From Candidatus Onthovicinus excrementipullorum (GTDB lineage: Bacteria > Bacillota > Clostridia > Oscillospirales > Acutalibacteraceae): a stretch of DNA of 64,000 nucleotides. A program made the position numbers and the translations under genes. The notes under the pieces were generated by a model, which worked only from the letters and a program-made list of their open reading frames with translations, ran no database searches and was not told the DNA's origin. Shown in pieces: positions 32,608 through 42,183 of the stretch. The stretch is from positions 148,731-212,730 of the forward strand of contig DVHG01000008.1 of NCBI GenBank assembly GCA_018712345.1. Reading direction: 5' to 3'. Within the stretch, counting starts at the first letter, position 1; the number at the start of each line of letters is the position of its first letter.

Positions 32608-34233
32608 TCAGCTGTATTTGCGGACGATCGCCTGCATCTCGCCGAAACGGTCCTCCATCTCCTCCACCAGCTTGAACTGGGTGCGCGCACGCACAAGGTT
32701 ATGGTTTGGATATTCGGTCTTAAAATAGGTGTCGCCCTGGAGGTAGTCGGTCAAAAAGCGCATTCCACACTCGAGCGTGAGCAGGCGTGCTCCCCACGGA
32801 AGGTATTCCTTCTCCGCCGGGGTCAGCACGTCCCCCGCCGCCTCCAGATATCCTTTGGTATACGCCTCAAACAGATCCAGGTCAAAATGCACCTTATCGA
32901 GATCCGGCTCGTCCTCCGCCGCCGTCGATGCGCCGAACCGGATTGAATCCCCGTAGTCGCTCAGCGCAAGGCCGGGCATGATCGTATCCAGATCAATAAT
33001 GCACAGCCCCTTCTTGGTATGCGCGTCAAAGAGGATATTATTCAGCTTTGTATCATTATGTGTCACGCGCAGCGGCAGATTCCCGGCGCGCAGCTGCTCC
33101 ATCACCACGCTGCAGTCCCGCTCCCGGTTCAGAACAAACCGCACCTCCCGGCGGCAGGTGCGCTCGCGGTTTTTTACATCGCGCTTGAGCGCCCGTTTGA
33201 AATCGGCAAGGCGACTCTCCGTATCGTGAAATTTTGGGATGGTCTCATGCAGTGTCTCAGCCGGATAACCGCTGAGCTGCTTGAGGAAGCGGCCAAAGCT
33301 GCGCGCGGACTGATAGAACTGGTCCGCGTTCTCCGCGGACTGGTAACAGACGGAATCGGAGATATAGTTATAACACCGCCAGGGGAATCCATCCGTATCC
33401 TCAAAGTAGTTTTCGCCCGTCTTTGTCTTGATATAGCTGAGGGTTTCGCGGTCGGGATCGCCGCCCTCCTCCCGGATAACGCGCCGCAGGTATTCCGTCA
33501 CACCGAAGATGTTTTCCATAACCTCATCGGGATTTTTAAAGACATTTTTATTGATCCGCTGGAGGACGTACATCAGCTCATCCTCACCGCCCTCGTTGGG
33601 CATATAGACCGCGTACGTCTCATTGATATGGCCTGCGCCAAACGGGCGGACATAGCTGCACTTATTGCCGAAACCGAACGCATAGAGCGCATCCTCCAGC
33701 GCGCCGCTGTCCACGCCGTCAATCTTGCGGCGGCGGGCGTAGACGACTTTTCCATCCGCCACCTTCCGGAAGGCGCTGATCTGGCAGTAGGCACGGATCA
33801 CACTGCCTAGACTGATGTGGCACCCCTTCTCCAGAACAGCGTCATGATCCACAACAGCCCCGCTGTTGACCAGGCAGCCAATATCAAGCCGGGCCTTTGT
33901 ATTGATAACGGCGCGCGGCATCACAAAACAGCCCGCCCCGATCTCCGCACTGGCGCTGACCACCGCACTCGGGTGGACAATAGCCGGTACGGTGTACCCG
34001 CAGGCCATCAGCTTTTCGATCCAGCTCAGGCGGAGCTTGTTGTTCCCAAACGCCGCCACAGCACAGTCGTATTCCCCGTGGAAGTCACTGTAGTCGATCA
34101 GTTTGCCGACGACGGTGCTCTCTTTTTTGGCATCGTCCAGAAAGGAGACCTTTTCATATTCTCCGGATTCCATGGCCATCTCATAGATCATATGGCCCAT
34201 GCCCCCGGCGCCCAAAATCAACAGATTCGACAT
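32608..34233 (-). CDS. NeuD/PglD-like acyltransferase fused to NahK-like sugar kinase
   Basis: A protein of 541 residues. Residues about 1-190 resemble sugar O/N-acetyltransferases of the NeuD/PglD type: Rossmann start LLILGAGGMGHMIYEMA, then hexapeptide repeats (ASAEIGAGCFVMPRAVINT, LEKGCHISLGSVI). Residues about 200-541 are a phosphotransferase like N-acetylhexosamine 1-kinase NahK: FGAGHINETYAV, LRVTHNDTKLNNILFD and CIIDLDTIMPG. The fusion suggests one enzyme that traps and modifies an amino sugar. ATG 34233 is preceded by AAAGGGG and is where the Rossmann strand begins. Confidence 0.75.
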   Translation of the reverse strand: MSNLLILGAGGMGHMIYEMAMESGEYEKVSFLDDAKKESTVVGKLIDYSDFHGEYDCAVAAFGNNKLRLSWIEKLMACGYTVPAIVHPSAVVSASAEIGAGCFVMPRAVINTKARLDIGCLVNSGAVVDHDAVLEKGCHISLGSVIRAYCQISAFRKVADGKVVYARRRKIDGVDSGALEDALYAFGFGNKCSYVRPFGAGHINETYAVYMPNEGGEDELMYVLQRINKNVFKNPDEVMENIFGVTEYLRRVIREEGGDPDRETLSYIKTKTGENYFEDTDGFPWRCYNYISDSVCYQSAENADQFYQSARSFGRFLKQLSGYPAETLHETIPKFHDTESRLADFKRALKRDVKNRERTCRREVRFVLNRERDCSVVMEQLRAGNLPLRVTHNDTKLNNILFDAHTKKGLCIIDLDTIMPGLALSDYGDSIRFGASTAAEDEPDLDKVHFDLDLFEAYTKGYLEAAGDVLTPAEKEYLPWGARLLTLECGMRFLTDYLQGDTYFKTEYPNHNLVRARTQFKLVEEMEDRFGEMQAIVRKYS

Positions 34234-34472
34234 AATATATTTTCCCCTTTTTCGCATTGATGCGCCCGCCGGGCTGTATGCTGCGCCAGCGGACATTGCC
34301 GGATTCTCAAAGGATCAATGGTACTGATTGCGTTATATTATATCATTGTTCACAAGATTAGGCAACTTGAAAAAAACTTTTCGTACTTTTTCGGCACTTC
34401 CTCGCCCCTTTTAGCGGAAACATGATATAATTCAATCAGCACCATCAAACCATCAACATGCGGAGGGATCCT

Positions 34473-36251
34473 ATGGATGAGCTGATATTGGGGCCGGAAG
34501 TTCAAATTTTCGCCCATTTACAGGAGGCCGGTCAGGACTATGTTATTCCACCCCTTGTGCAGCCTGAAAAATTCGATGGTGATTCGTTTCTCTGGGTGGT
34601 CGGCGTACAGGGGCAAACGGCGCTGTGGCTGCGCACCGCCGGCCGCTACCATGTCCTGCGGGGGGAGCGGACGCGCATCCTGTTTGATACAGCGTTTACC
34701 GCGGAGGAATTCCCGGAGATCCCTCACTGCGACTTTCTTGGGAACCGATTCCGCATCCGAGTGGACGGCTCCCACCGGTTTGAGACCGCTCTGGCGCATT
34801 TCTATTGGAAAAATTTACTGAACCAGTGTGCAGAACGCACCCTCATGCGCCGAAAAAGGCATCTGCGGGAGGGATATGTCCTCTCCACACTGAAAACAGA
34901 TTTTTACGCCGGGACTTATCCAGCTGTTGACCACGAATTTCACATCCGCGGCCGGATGGCAATGGGGGACGCCTTTGATCTCCAGGTCGTCCGCCGAATG
35001 ATGGAACTTGAGCTCCGCATGATGCGGACCGACTGGCGCCGCCTCTTCCGGGTTCCGTGCTCCGTGCAACCATCCGGCCATCGGGAGTACCGCGTAACCC
35101 GCAGGAGCCTGGACCGCTCCGTGCGGGCCATCATGTTCCCGCTGACGGGAATCATCGAGCTCATCGAGGAGATCTACCACTACTATTGCCGAACAAAGGA
35201 CATTGCCTTTGTCCAAAAGCATCTGGATACACTTGAGGGCGGCGTGGAATTTATCAAGCGCCATCTGGACGGCTGCGGCCGCCTGTGGAGCGATGTCTAC
35301 TACGAGGATCAGGTAATGAAAAATGGGGCTGTGGCACAGGCTCAGGCTTTTGCCATTCATTCCCTCCGGCTGATGGGGCGGCTGGAAGCACTTGCCGACC
35401 GCAGCGAGCGTGCACGCGAATACACTATGCTGGCGCAAAAAATGCAGGTACACTATGTTCGCCCTGTCCCCGACGGATACTGGGATCCCCAAAATGGGCG
35501 CTATGTGGACTGGATTGACCGGCAGGGGAATATCCACGACCACATTCATCTTCTCAGCAATGCGCTCTCCGTCACCTTTGGCCTCAATCCGGATGGACGG
35601 GACCGGCTGGTCAGCGACGCCATCCGCACGTACGATGATATCTTTCAGAAATTCCCCTCCTTTGTCGCTGCGCGGATTGAGGATTATACGTCCTCTGAAA
35701 TTGGCAGCGGCGGGCCGTACGACCTGTGCGCCGCAGGACGGTACTGGTGCCATGACGCCAAATACCGGAGCGCTCTCGGCGATGCTCAGCAGCTGCTGAA
35801 TCAGCTCTCCCGCGTGTCAGAGGCAGCGGAACAGGGAAACTTTTTTATGGGCGAGCGGTACGATATGAACTATGTCTACTATAATACGGGTGAAGACGGC
35901 ACGCGCAGCTGGCACGGTTCCCCGTTGTACTATGAATATCCAAACGTGTTTATTGATGTGCTGGTGCATGATTTTCTTGGAATTGGCCTGGATGAACAGT
36001 GTGACCTACTCCTGCGTCCCTGCTGTACAGACAACACAGAGACCGAAATGGAGAGCTTCGGTATCCGGTATGTCTTTACTGAAGGACGCTTTGTGCTGAC
36101 CAATATCTCTGAGAGGCAGCTGCGTGTGCGTGTCGATCTGTCTCGAATCTTCCCCGGCAGGTCTAAAAGATCCGAGGATCGCGGAATCTTTTTTTTGGAT
36201 TCCAAACAGCAAATAATATTTCATGCCCCTACGTGCCAAAGTTCTCAATAA
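34473..36251 (+). CDS. Putative six-hairpin glycosidase
   Basis: A protein of 592 residues. The centre (about 225-520) has the rhythm of an (alpha/alpha)6 barrel, with acidic runs such as GCGRLWSDVYYEDQVMKNG, GYWDPQNGRYVDWIDRQGN and GTRSWHGSPLYYEYPN; the ends are beta-rich. This is the build of rhamnosidase- or glucosidase-like clan members, but I cannot give a GH family. No signal peptide, so it should act on imported sugars. GGAGG at 34462-34466 supports the ATG. It lies convergent to xylBA. Confidence 0.5.
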   Translation: MDELILGPEVQIFAHLQEAGQDYVIPPLVQPEKFDGDSFLWVVGVQGQTALWLRTAGRYHVLRGERTRILFDTAFTAEEFPEIPHCDFLGNRFRIRVDGSHRFETALAHFYWKNLLNQCAERTLMRRKRHLREGYVLSTLKTDFYAGTYPAVDHEFHIRGRMAMGDAFDLQVVRRMMELELRMMRTDWRRLFRVPCSVQPSGHREYRVTRRSLDRSVRAIMFPLTGIIELIEEIYHYYCRTKDIAFVQKHLDTLEGGVEFIKRHLDGCGRLWSDVYYEDQVMKNGAVAQAQAFAIHSLRLMGRLEALADRSERAREYTMLAQKMQVHYVRPVPDGYWDPQNGRYVDWIDRQGNIHDHIHLLSNALSVTFGLNPDGRDRLVSDAIRTYDDIFQKFPSFVAARIEDYTSSEIGSGGPYDLCAAGRYWCHDAKYRSALGDAQQLLNQLSRVSEAAEQGNFFMGERYDMNYVYYNTGEDGTRSWHGSPLYYEYPNVFIDVLVHDFLGIGLDEQCDLLLRPCCTDNTETEMESFGIRYVFTEGRFVLTNISERQLRVRVDLSRIFPGRSKRSEDRGIFFLDSKQQIIFHAPTCQSSQ

Positions 36252-36362
36252 GGCAAAACGTTTGCGCCAAATAAAAGCGGCATATGAAGGTTTTTGATCC
36301 TTTCATACGAGTTTTTATCTTGAAAAATAAAACAAGACAGTGAAAGAACCGGCTTTAAGCAT

Positions 36363-37889
36363 TTAAATGCTTAAAAGTGCCTGAAATACCGGTTTGAGCT
36401 GCCCGTACAGGGAACGGTAGACCTCATAGCACCTGCGGTACTGCGCCGTGTTTTCGGACACCGGCAGCCGGCAGTCACCGGATTCTTTCACCATGGCCGC
36501 ACAGGCGGATAGAACATCGCTGTACAGTCCGCCGCCTACGGCGGCAAGGATGGCTGCTCCCAGGGCCGGCCCCTCGGAGGAGCCCGCCGTTTTCACCGGG
36601 AGGTTGAACGCATCGCAGAGCATTTGCCGCCACAGGGCGCTCTTCCCACCGCCGCCCGTCACCAGCATGGTCTCCGCTTTCAGGCCCATCTCCCGCATAA
36701 CGGACAGGCAGTCACACAGGGAGTAGGTGACGCCCTCCATCACCGCGCGGATGAAGTGTGCGCGCGTATGCATGGCGGAAATCCCCAAAAACGCGCCACG
36801 GCAGTCCGGGTCCAGGTGCGGTGTGCGCTCCCCCATCAGGTAGGGGAGATACAGCAACCGATCCGCACCGATCGGGATTTGCCCGGCCTCCTCATCCATG
36901 ATGGTGTAGACCGGCCGGCCTGTCTGCTCCGCCTCCGCCTGCTCCGGACCGCAGAACTGATTGCGGAACCACTGGAGGGAGAGCCCCGCCCCCTGGGTCA
37001 CCCCCATCACGTGCCAGCAGCCGGGGACAGCACAGCAAAACGTGTGCACACGCCCCCGGGGATCCAGCATGGGCTTTTCCGTATGGGCATACACGACGCC
37101 GGAGGTCCCTATTGTAGTGAATGCGCGTCCCTCCTGTACAGTCCCGGTACCGACGGCGGCAGCTGCGTTGTCGCCTGCGCCTGCTACGATGGGCGTCCCG
37201 GGGGCAAGGCCGGTTAACCCGGCAGCCTTTTCACTGAGCCCCGCGGTCACCTCACAGGATTCGTACAGCTTTGGCAGATATTCCAGAGGAATGCCCAAAA
37301 CCTCCGCCATCTCTCCGGACCAGGCCCTCCTCGGCACATCCAGCAGCTGCATGCCGGACGCGTCGGACACATCCGTGGCAAACACACCGGACAGGCGATA
37401 TCGCAAATAGTCCTTTGGCAACAGAATATGGCGGCAATTTGCAAAAATTTCGGGCTCATGGTGCTTCACCCAGAGGATCTTGGACGCGGTAAAGCCGGTG
37501 AGCGCAGGGTTTGCCGTAATTTCAATCAGGCGCTCGCTGCCTACGCACCGCGTGAGTTCCTCGCATTCCTGTTTGGTGCGCTGATCGCACCAGAGGATGC
37601 AGGGGCGCAATACCGCCCCCGCCCGGTCCAGCATGACCAGCCCGTGCATTTGGCCGGAGAGCCCGATCGATGCCACCTGCTCCCGATCAACGCCGCCCGA
37701 CGCCATCACGTGCTTTAATGCGGCGATCGCCGCGCGGTACCAGTCCTCCGGGTCCTGTTCCGCCCAGCCGTTCTTTGGCTGCCGCATGGTCAGCAGTTCC
37801 GTGGCGGAAGCAATCTCCCGTCCGTCCGCACGGAACAGCACGGCCTTGAGCGCTGAGGTGCCCAGATCAATTCCAATGACGTATTTCAT
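36363..37889 (-). CDS. xylB: Xylulokinase
   Basis: Phosphorylates D-xylulose to xylulose 5-phosphate. The 508-residue FGGY kinase has the N-terminal phosphate-binding IGIDLGTSALKAVLF, QMHGLVMLD, CDQRTKQECEEL, the ATPase region TTIGTSGVVYAHT, GERTPHLDPDCRGAF and the C-terminal LVTGGGGKSALWRQM. It follows xylA by 10 bases with GAGGGG as ribosome site. Confidence 0.94.
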   Translation of the reverse strand: MKYVIGIDLGTSALKAVLFRADGREIASATELLTMRQPKNGWAEQDPEDWYRAAIAALKHVMASGGVDREQVASIGLSGQMHGLVMLDRAGAVLRPCILWCDQRTKQECEELTRCVGSERLIEITANPALTGFTASKILWVKHHEPEIFANCRHILLPKDYLRYRLSGVFATDVSDASGMQLLDVPRRAWSGEMAEVLGIPLEYLPKLYESCEVTAGLSEKAAGLTGLAPGTPIVAGAGDNAAAAVGTGTVQEGRAFTTIGTSGVVYAHTEKPMLDPRGRVHTFCCAVPGCWHVMGVTQGAGLSLQWFRNQFCGPEQAEAEQTGRPVYTIMDEEAGQIPIGADRLLYLPYLMGERTPHLDPDCRGAFLGISAMHTRAHFIRAVMEGVTYSLCDCLSVMREMGLKAETMLVTGGGGKSALWRQMLCDAFNLPVKTAGSSEGPALGAAILAAVGGGLYSDVLSACAAMVKESGDCRLPVSENTAQYRRCYEVYRSLYGQLKPVFQALLSI

Positions 37890-37899
37890 ATCAAACCCC

Positions 37900-39213
37900 T
37901 CAGCCGAATAAAACGCTGTTTAAAACAGATTCCAGATACTCCTGATTCCCCGAAGACGGCATCTCACACTGCCCCAGCCTGCAGGCGTGTTCGGAGAGAT
38001 CCTGAAGCGTTGCCGTGCCGTCCAGGATCTTCTTCCCGATTCCGGTATTAAAGCTGGCATAGCGCTCCTTGACAAAGGCATCCAGACGGTTATCCTCGAT
38101 CAGTTTTGCGGCATTTAACAGCCCCAATGCAAAAGTATCCATGCCCAGAATAAATCCGTGCACGATATCCTCACGCGTATTGCTGGGCCGCCGGTTCTTG
38201 GCATCAAAATTGAAGCCGCCGTTTTTTAATCCGCCCGCCTTCAGCACCTCATACATGCACAGTGTCGCGTCGTAGGCGTTAAACGGAAATTCGTCCGTAT
38301 CCCACCCGAGCAGCATATCCCCCTGATTGGCGTCAATACTGCCGAGCATGCCGTTCATCGCGGCAATCCGCAGCTCATGCCGGAAATCATGGCCGGCCAA
38401 AATCGCGTGGTTGGCCTCAATATTCAGTTTAAAGTCCTGATCCAGCCCATGCTCCCGCAGGAAGCCGATCGCCGTCGCGGCATCAAAATCATACTGATGC
38501 TTCATGGGCTCTTTGGGCTTTGGCTCGATGAGAAAGTCGCCCTGAAAGCCGATGCTCCTGCCGTAGTCCACAGCCATACGCATCAGCCGCGCGATGTTTT
38601 CCTGCTCAAACCGGACGTCCGTGTTCAGCAGCGTGTCATAGCCCTCTCTGCCGCCCCAGAACACATACCCCCGGCCGCCCAGCTTCACGGTCAGATCGAG
38701 GGCTTTTTTGATCTGTGCCGCCGCAAAGCAGTAGACCTGTGCCGAGTTGGAGCTCCCTGCCCCGTTCATGTAGCGGGGATTTGAAAACATATTGGCCGTG
38801 CCCCACAGGCAGCGGATCCCGGTCTCCCGCATCTTTGCCAATATGTAGTCCGAGATCTGATCCAGCCTGTCATTCGTTTCATTGATATCCGCCGCCTCCG
38901 GCACAAGATCCACATCATGGAAACAGAAGTATTCTATGCCCAGCTTCTGCATCAGTTCAAAGCCGGCATTCACCTTTGCCCGCGCGTGCTCCATCGTACC
39001 CGCGGGGGCGCCAAAGGATTTGTCCGCCGTGCTTTTCCCAAACATATCCACGCCATCCGCGCCCAGCGCGTGCCACCACGCCATCGCAAAGGGCAGGTGC
39101 TCCCGCATGGGCTTGCCCAACACGATCTGATCCGCATTGTAAAACTTAAAAGAGAATGGATTTTTGCTTTTTGCGCCCTCATACGGAACTTTGTTTATAA
39201 AATCAAAATACAA
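37900..39213 (-). CDS. xylA: Xylose isomerase
   Basis: Converts D-xylose to D-xylulose with two divalent metals. At 437 residues it is a class II enzyme with [12 protein letters not shown] (catalytic His and Asp), [32 protein letters not shown] and [18 protein letters not shown], the metal-ligand regions. The TTG start follows AAAGGGTGATTTTAT. On the minus strand, TTGTGA-16-TACAAT lies just upstream. The divergent AraC-type gene probably controls this operon. Confidence 0.95.
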   Translation of the reverse strand: MYFDFINKVPYEGAKSKNPFSFKFYNADQIVLGKPMREHLPFAMAWWHALGADGVDMFGKSTADKSFGAPAGTMEHARAKVNAGFELMQKLGIEYFCFHDVDLVPEAADINETNDRLDQISDYILAKMRETGIRCLWGTANMFSNPRYMNGAGSSNSAQVYCFAAAQIKKALDLTVKLGGRGYVFWGGREGYDTLLNTDVRFEQENIARLMRMAVDYGRSIGFQGDFLIEPKPKEPMKHQYDFDAATAIGFLREHGLDQDFKLNIEANHAILAGHDFRHELRIAAMNGMLGSIDANQGDMLLGWDTDEFPFNAYDATLCMYEVLKAGGLKNGGFNFDAKNRRPSNTREDIVHGFILGMDTFALGLLNAAKLIEDNRLDAFVKERYASFNTGIGKKILDGTATLQDLSEHACRLGQCEMPSSGNQEYLESVLNSVLFG

Positions 39214-39302
39214 ATAAAATCACCCTTTCTGCCTGAATAATTATATTGTATAAAATCCCCGTCTTTTCACAAGGGCGCCCATGCTCTAAGCAGACGACAA
39301 TC

Positions 39303-39331
39303 TTGCGATTTAAAATTTGATGTGATAAAAT
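39303..39331 (+). promoter_or_regulatory. Promoter of the AraC-type gene
   Basis: TTGCGA (39303-39308), a 17-base spacer and TAAAAT (39326-39331), 25 bases before the ATG and divergent from xylA. Confidence 0.6.
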
Positions 39332-39355
39332 ACAAGCCATAAGGCGGTGTTTTAC

Positions 39356-40309
39356 ATGGAGAGCGAATATGAAATTGTAGCGCACAACAAGCTAAAACAC
39401 ATCCATTTTTTCCTCAATAAAATCACCTACCGCACCTTTCACCTGCACAGCGATTTTGAACTGTTTTGTGTGATGGACGGGTGCGGGAAGATCAATAACA
39501 GGAGCTCCTCCCTGAATATAAAAAGCGGCGACATCATCCTCATCAACTCCAACCAGGCCCATGAGATTGATGCCGGCGGAGCGGCCGTGCAGGCCATGAT
39601 TCTGCAATTTTCCAATCATTTTCTGCGCGACTATTATCCCAATATTCAGAGCCTGAACTTTAAACGGAGCGACATCTGCGCCCTGCTGCCGGAGTCAGAG
39701 AGAGCCGCCCTGTGGCAAACGATCACCTGTGCTGCTGCGGCCTACGTCAACATGGAGCCTTTTTTTGAGCTGCGGTGTATCGCAGCAGTTACGCGGATTC
39801 TCCTCGCCCTGCTCCACACTATCCCGTATAAAATTTTAAGTGAGAAGGAATATCTCCAGCGGAAAAAGCTGTCTCAGCGGATGAATCGCATCTCCTCTTA
39901 TCTGGAAGAAAACTATCAGATCCCGGTCCGGCTGCGGGATGTTGCGGAGCTTGAGCAAATTACACCCACTTATCTGTCACATTTCTTTTCTGAAAATTTT
40001 GGGATCACCTTTCAGGAATATTTGAATAACATTCGTTTTGAACATGCGGTCAGGCTCCTGGAGAGCAGTTCCCTCTCCCTGTCGGATATCGCAATGAACA
40101 GCGGTTTTTCCGAGCTGAAATATATGACCAAAATGTTTGAAAAACGGCTGGGCTACAAGCCGTCGGAGTTCCGCAGGCGGGCCCCCGCGGTCATTGGCGC
40201 CAATCTTTCCGAAAGTGATTCCGGTTTTCTGGAGCATCGCTACACCGTGGAAGAGAGCAAAAAAATTCTGAATGCCTTTGCGGCGCAAAACAAATGGAGT
40301 CCCCGGTAA
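39356..40309 (+). CDS. AraC-family transcriptional regulator
   Basis: A protein of 317 residues: an N-terminal cupin-like sensing domain (FHLHSDFELFCVMDGCGKI, SGDIILINSNQAHEI) and a C-terminal double helix-turn-helix (RLRDVAELEQITPTYLSHFF; SLSDIAMNSGFSELKYMTKM; KRLGYKPSEFRRR). It is divergent from xylAB and likely activates it in response to a pentose or xyloside. ATG 39356 is preferred over the GTG 9 bases upstream because AAGGCGG is then correctly spaced. Confidence 0.85.
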   Translation: MESEYEIVAHNKLKHIHFFLNKITYRTFHLHSDFELFCVMDGCGKINNRSSSLNIKSGDIILINSNQAHEIDAGGAAVQAMILQFSNHFLRDYYPNIQSLNFKRSDICALLPESERAALWQTITCAAAAYVNMEPFFELRCIAAVTRILLALLHTIPYKILSEKEYLQRKKLSQRMNRISSYLEENYQIPVRLRDVAELEQITPTYLSHFFSENFGITFQEYLNNIRFEHAVRLLESSSLSLSDIAMNSGFSELKYMTKMFEKRLGYKPSEFRRRAPAVIGANLSESDSGFLEHRYTVEESKKILNAFAAQNKWSPR

Positions 40310-40394
40310 AACGGAGACTCCAAAATAATTCTGAGAGCAGTTAATCCCGCGCTGCCCCTGTGCAAAAAATGCCGTCCACAGGCTATCCGGCGTC

Positions 40395-40646
40395 TCACCC
40401 CTTGAGGCCCCGGGACTGGCGGTCCATATCCTCCACCACAATGTCATAGATCTCACCCAGTGAGGCGCAGTATTCCAGCACCTTCCATGGCTCGTTGGTG
40501 TGAAAATGGATCTTGACCGTTTGCTCGTCCCCGAGCACCAGCAGGCTGTCGCCGGCAAAATGCTCCCGGAAATAGCGGTTTACAACATCTTCGTCAATGT
40601 TATCACCGTCGATGAGGAGCTGCGTGTCATATTTGAATTCAAGCAT
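40395..40646 (-). CDS. Standalone FakA/YloV-like domain protein
   Basis: An 83-residue protein matching a region of the DAK2-containing fatty-acid kinase FakA/YloV: YDTQLLIDGDNIDEDVVNRY, GDSLLVLGDEQTVKIHFHTN and PWKVLEYCASLGEIYDIVVE. The N-terminal kinase domain is absent, so it cannot be an ATP-using kinase alone. GGAGAGG precedes the ATG, and it follows the M48 protease gene by 24 bases in one operon. It may be a small regulatory or binding protein; it could also be the relic of a larger gene. Confidence 0.65.
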   Translation of the reverse strand: MLEFKYDTQLLIDGDNIDEDVVNRYFREHFAGDSLLVLGDEQTVKIHFHTNEPWKVLEYCASLGEIYDIVVEDMDRQSRGLKG

Positions 40647-40670
40647 TTCAAATCCTCTCCAAACACTTAT

Positions 40671-41693
40671 TCAGTACACGGCAATGCGTGCATTACTTAA
40701 TTTTTTGATTGCGGCAATGCGTTTCCAGGTCGCAGGATGCGTTGCCCCAACTGTTGCAATTGCTTCAAGAATTTTTTTAAAGGTATTTCTGTGGCCCTCC
40801 ACCGCATCCGGCAGGGTGTAGAAAAATCCCAGCAGGCCATCCTGATACCCTAAGCGGAAGGCAAACTCATCGGCCTTATATTCATTCCCTCTGCTGGTCG
40901 CCAGCAGCAGCAGGTTGCCAACGATCAGCCACAGCTTCTGGAACAGCGTCACGCACAAAAAGGCAAGTGCAGTAAATATGATTTCAACCAGTGATGAGGC
41001 GAGCGCCGCGATATTTTCGCCGAGGAGAGCGACAACCACGGTCATCAATTTCATGATCAGTCTAATCAGAAAAAGCAGCGCCCAAACCCCTAAAAAAATG
41101 ATATTGGTCAGCCAGTTGGCAACATTTACTACCAGACACAGGTCCGTATCCTTATGCGCCAGATGGCCGAATTCGTGTGCAAGCACCCCTTTAATCTCCT
41201 CATCCGAATACGCCAACAGCGCCGTGGTGATACAGACAGTCCGCCTCCCGACCGCAAAGGCATTTGGATCGTCACTTGCCTGAATAAAAATCCTGACATG
41301 GTCAGAAACGGAAGAACTCTCCCGCAGCGCGGCCGAATACACCTCTTCAAATATTGGAATAATTCTGTTTTGGATATCCGCATCTTCAATAATATTGCAG
41401 TGCAGCTTTTTGCGCAGGATCCACTCACCTATGGGAGAAAGCGACAACACCAACGCAATAAAATACACACCTGCTATGACCGCTGCCGTAATCACATAAT
41501 ACTCCGTGGAGGTTAGTGAAATCGGCAAGCTGTGATCCCCGGCAAAGAAGGAGATATATAATTGGGTGAGCATCATTGTCCCAAGATAAATGAACAGCAG
41601 GTTGACGATCAGGTAAATCATCATGGGTACATTATGCCATTTAAAAAAGTTTTTTAAAAAATCCAGTACATAAAAGGTTCTTTTCCGCCCCAT
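40671..41693 (-). CDS. M48-family membrane metallopeptidase
   Basis: A protein of 340 residues with transmembrane helices at about 22-45 and 65-90, the zinc motif VLAHEFGHLAHKD, two more helices, then the third zinc ligand in NEYKADEFA. This is the HtpX/Ste24-like layout: a protease at the membrane's cytoplasmic face that removes damaged membrane proteins. ATG 41693 follows GGAGGGGAAGAGGGAA. First gene of a two-gene operon with the FakA-like domain protein. Confidence 0.82.
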   Translation of the reverse strand: MGRKRTFYVLDFLKNFFKWHNVPMMIYLIVNLLFIYLGTMMLTQLYISFFAGDHSLPISLTSTEYYVITAAVIAGVYFIALVLSLSPIGEWILRKKLHCNIIEDADIQNRIIPIFEEVYSAALRESSSVSDHVRIFIQASDDPNAFAVGRRTVCITTALLAYSDEEIKGVLAHEFGHLAHKDTDLCLVVNVANWLTNIIFLGVWALLFLIRLIMKLMTVVVALLGENIAALASSLVEIIFTALAFLCVTLFQKLWLIVGNLLLLATSRGNEYKADEFAFRLGYQDGLLGFFYTLPDAVEGHRNTFKKILEAIATVGATHPATWKRIAAIKKLSNARIAVY

Positions 41694-41935
41694 TTCCCTC
41701 TTCCCCTCCTTACCGATTTGTATCACAAAAACAGACTCTGTGTCCATCTGAGTAAATTATAGTCATTTACACTCCATATTGCAATATTTCAAGATAGAAA
41801 AGAATTTTCCCCGCTAACGAAAAATCGCCCGTGGGGATGCCCCCGCGAAAAGCTCGCGGCAACAGCGAGCCGTTATGATGGCAGCCAAACGGACTGGGAC
41901 AGCAGAATGAGGATGCGATGAGTTCCCTGTGAAAA
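41694..41935. other. Intergenic region
   Basis: No gene is seen. It contains the leader of the M48 gene and a GC-rich part near 41830-41930 (CGCGAAAAGCTCGCGG, AGCGAGCCG) without a ribosome site or clear structure. Confidence 0.4.
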
Positions 41936-41972
41936 TAAAAAAATTCGTCGCAAGCAATATGTCTGCGACGAA
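41936..41972 (-). terminator. tRNA-Thr terminator
   Basis: On the minus strand, TTCGTCGCA (41972-41964) and TGCGACGAA (41952-41944) form a 9-bp stem followed by TTTTTTT. Confidence 0.85.
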
Positions 41973-41973
41973 C

Positions 41974-42048
41974 TGGAGCTACTGGTCAGAATCGAACTGA
42001 CAACCTGCTCATTACGAATGAGCTGCTCTGCCATTGAGCCACAGTAGC
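41974..42048 (-). tRNA. tRNA-Thr (anticodon CGT)
   Basis: Minus-strand cloverleaf: acceptor GCTACTG pairs with CAGTAGC, the anticodon loop TTCGTAA gives CGT, the T arm contains GTTCGATTC, and CCA is encoded. A second threonine tRNA in the window, with a different anticodon from the one at 12061. Confidence 0.95.
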
Positions 42049-42077
42049 AAATAATCTTGTTTTTCAGATGCCACTAT

Positions 42078-42106
42078 ATTATAATAAAATCACCGGCAGA
42101 TTGCAA
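42078..42106 (-). promoter_or_regulatory. tRNA-Thr promoter
   Basis: On the minus strand TTGCAA (42106-42101), a 17-base spacer and TATAAT (42083-42078), about 30 bases before the tRNA. Confidence 0.7.
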
Positions 42107-42183
42107 GTGCTTTTTAAAATTTTCTTGCACTGCCCTGTTTTTCCGCCCACCAATGGGCAGAATGATACCAGAAGGAGGTCTGT

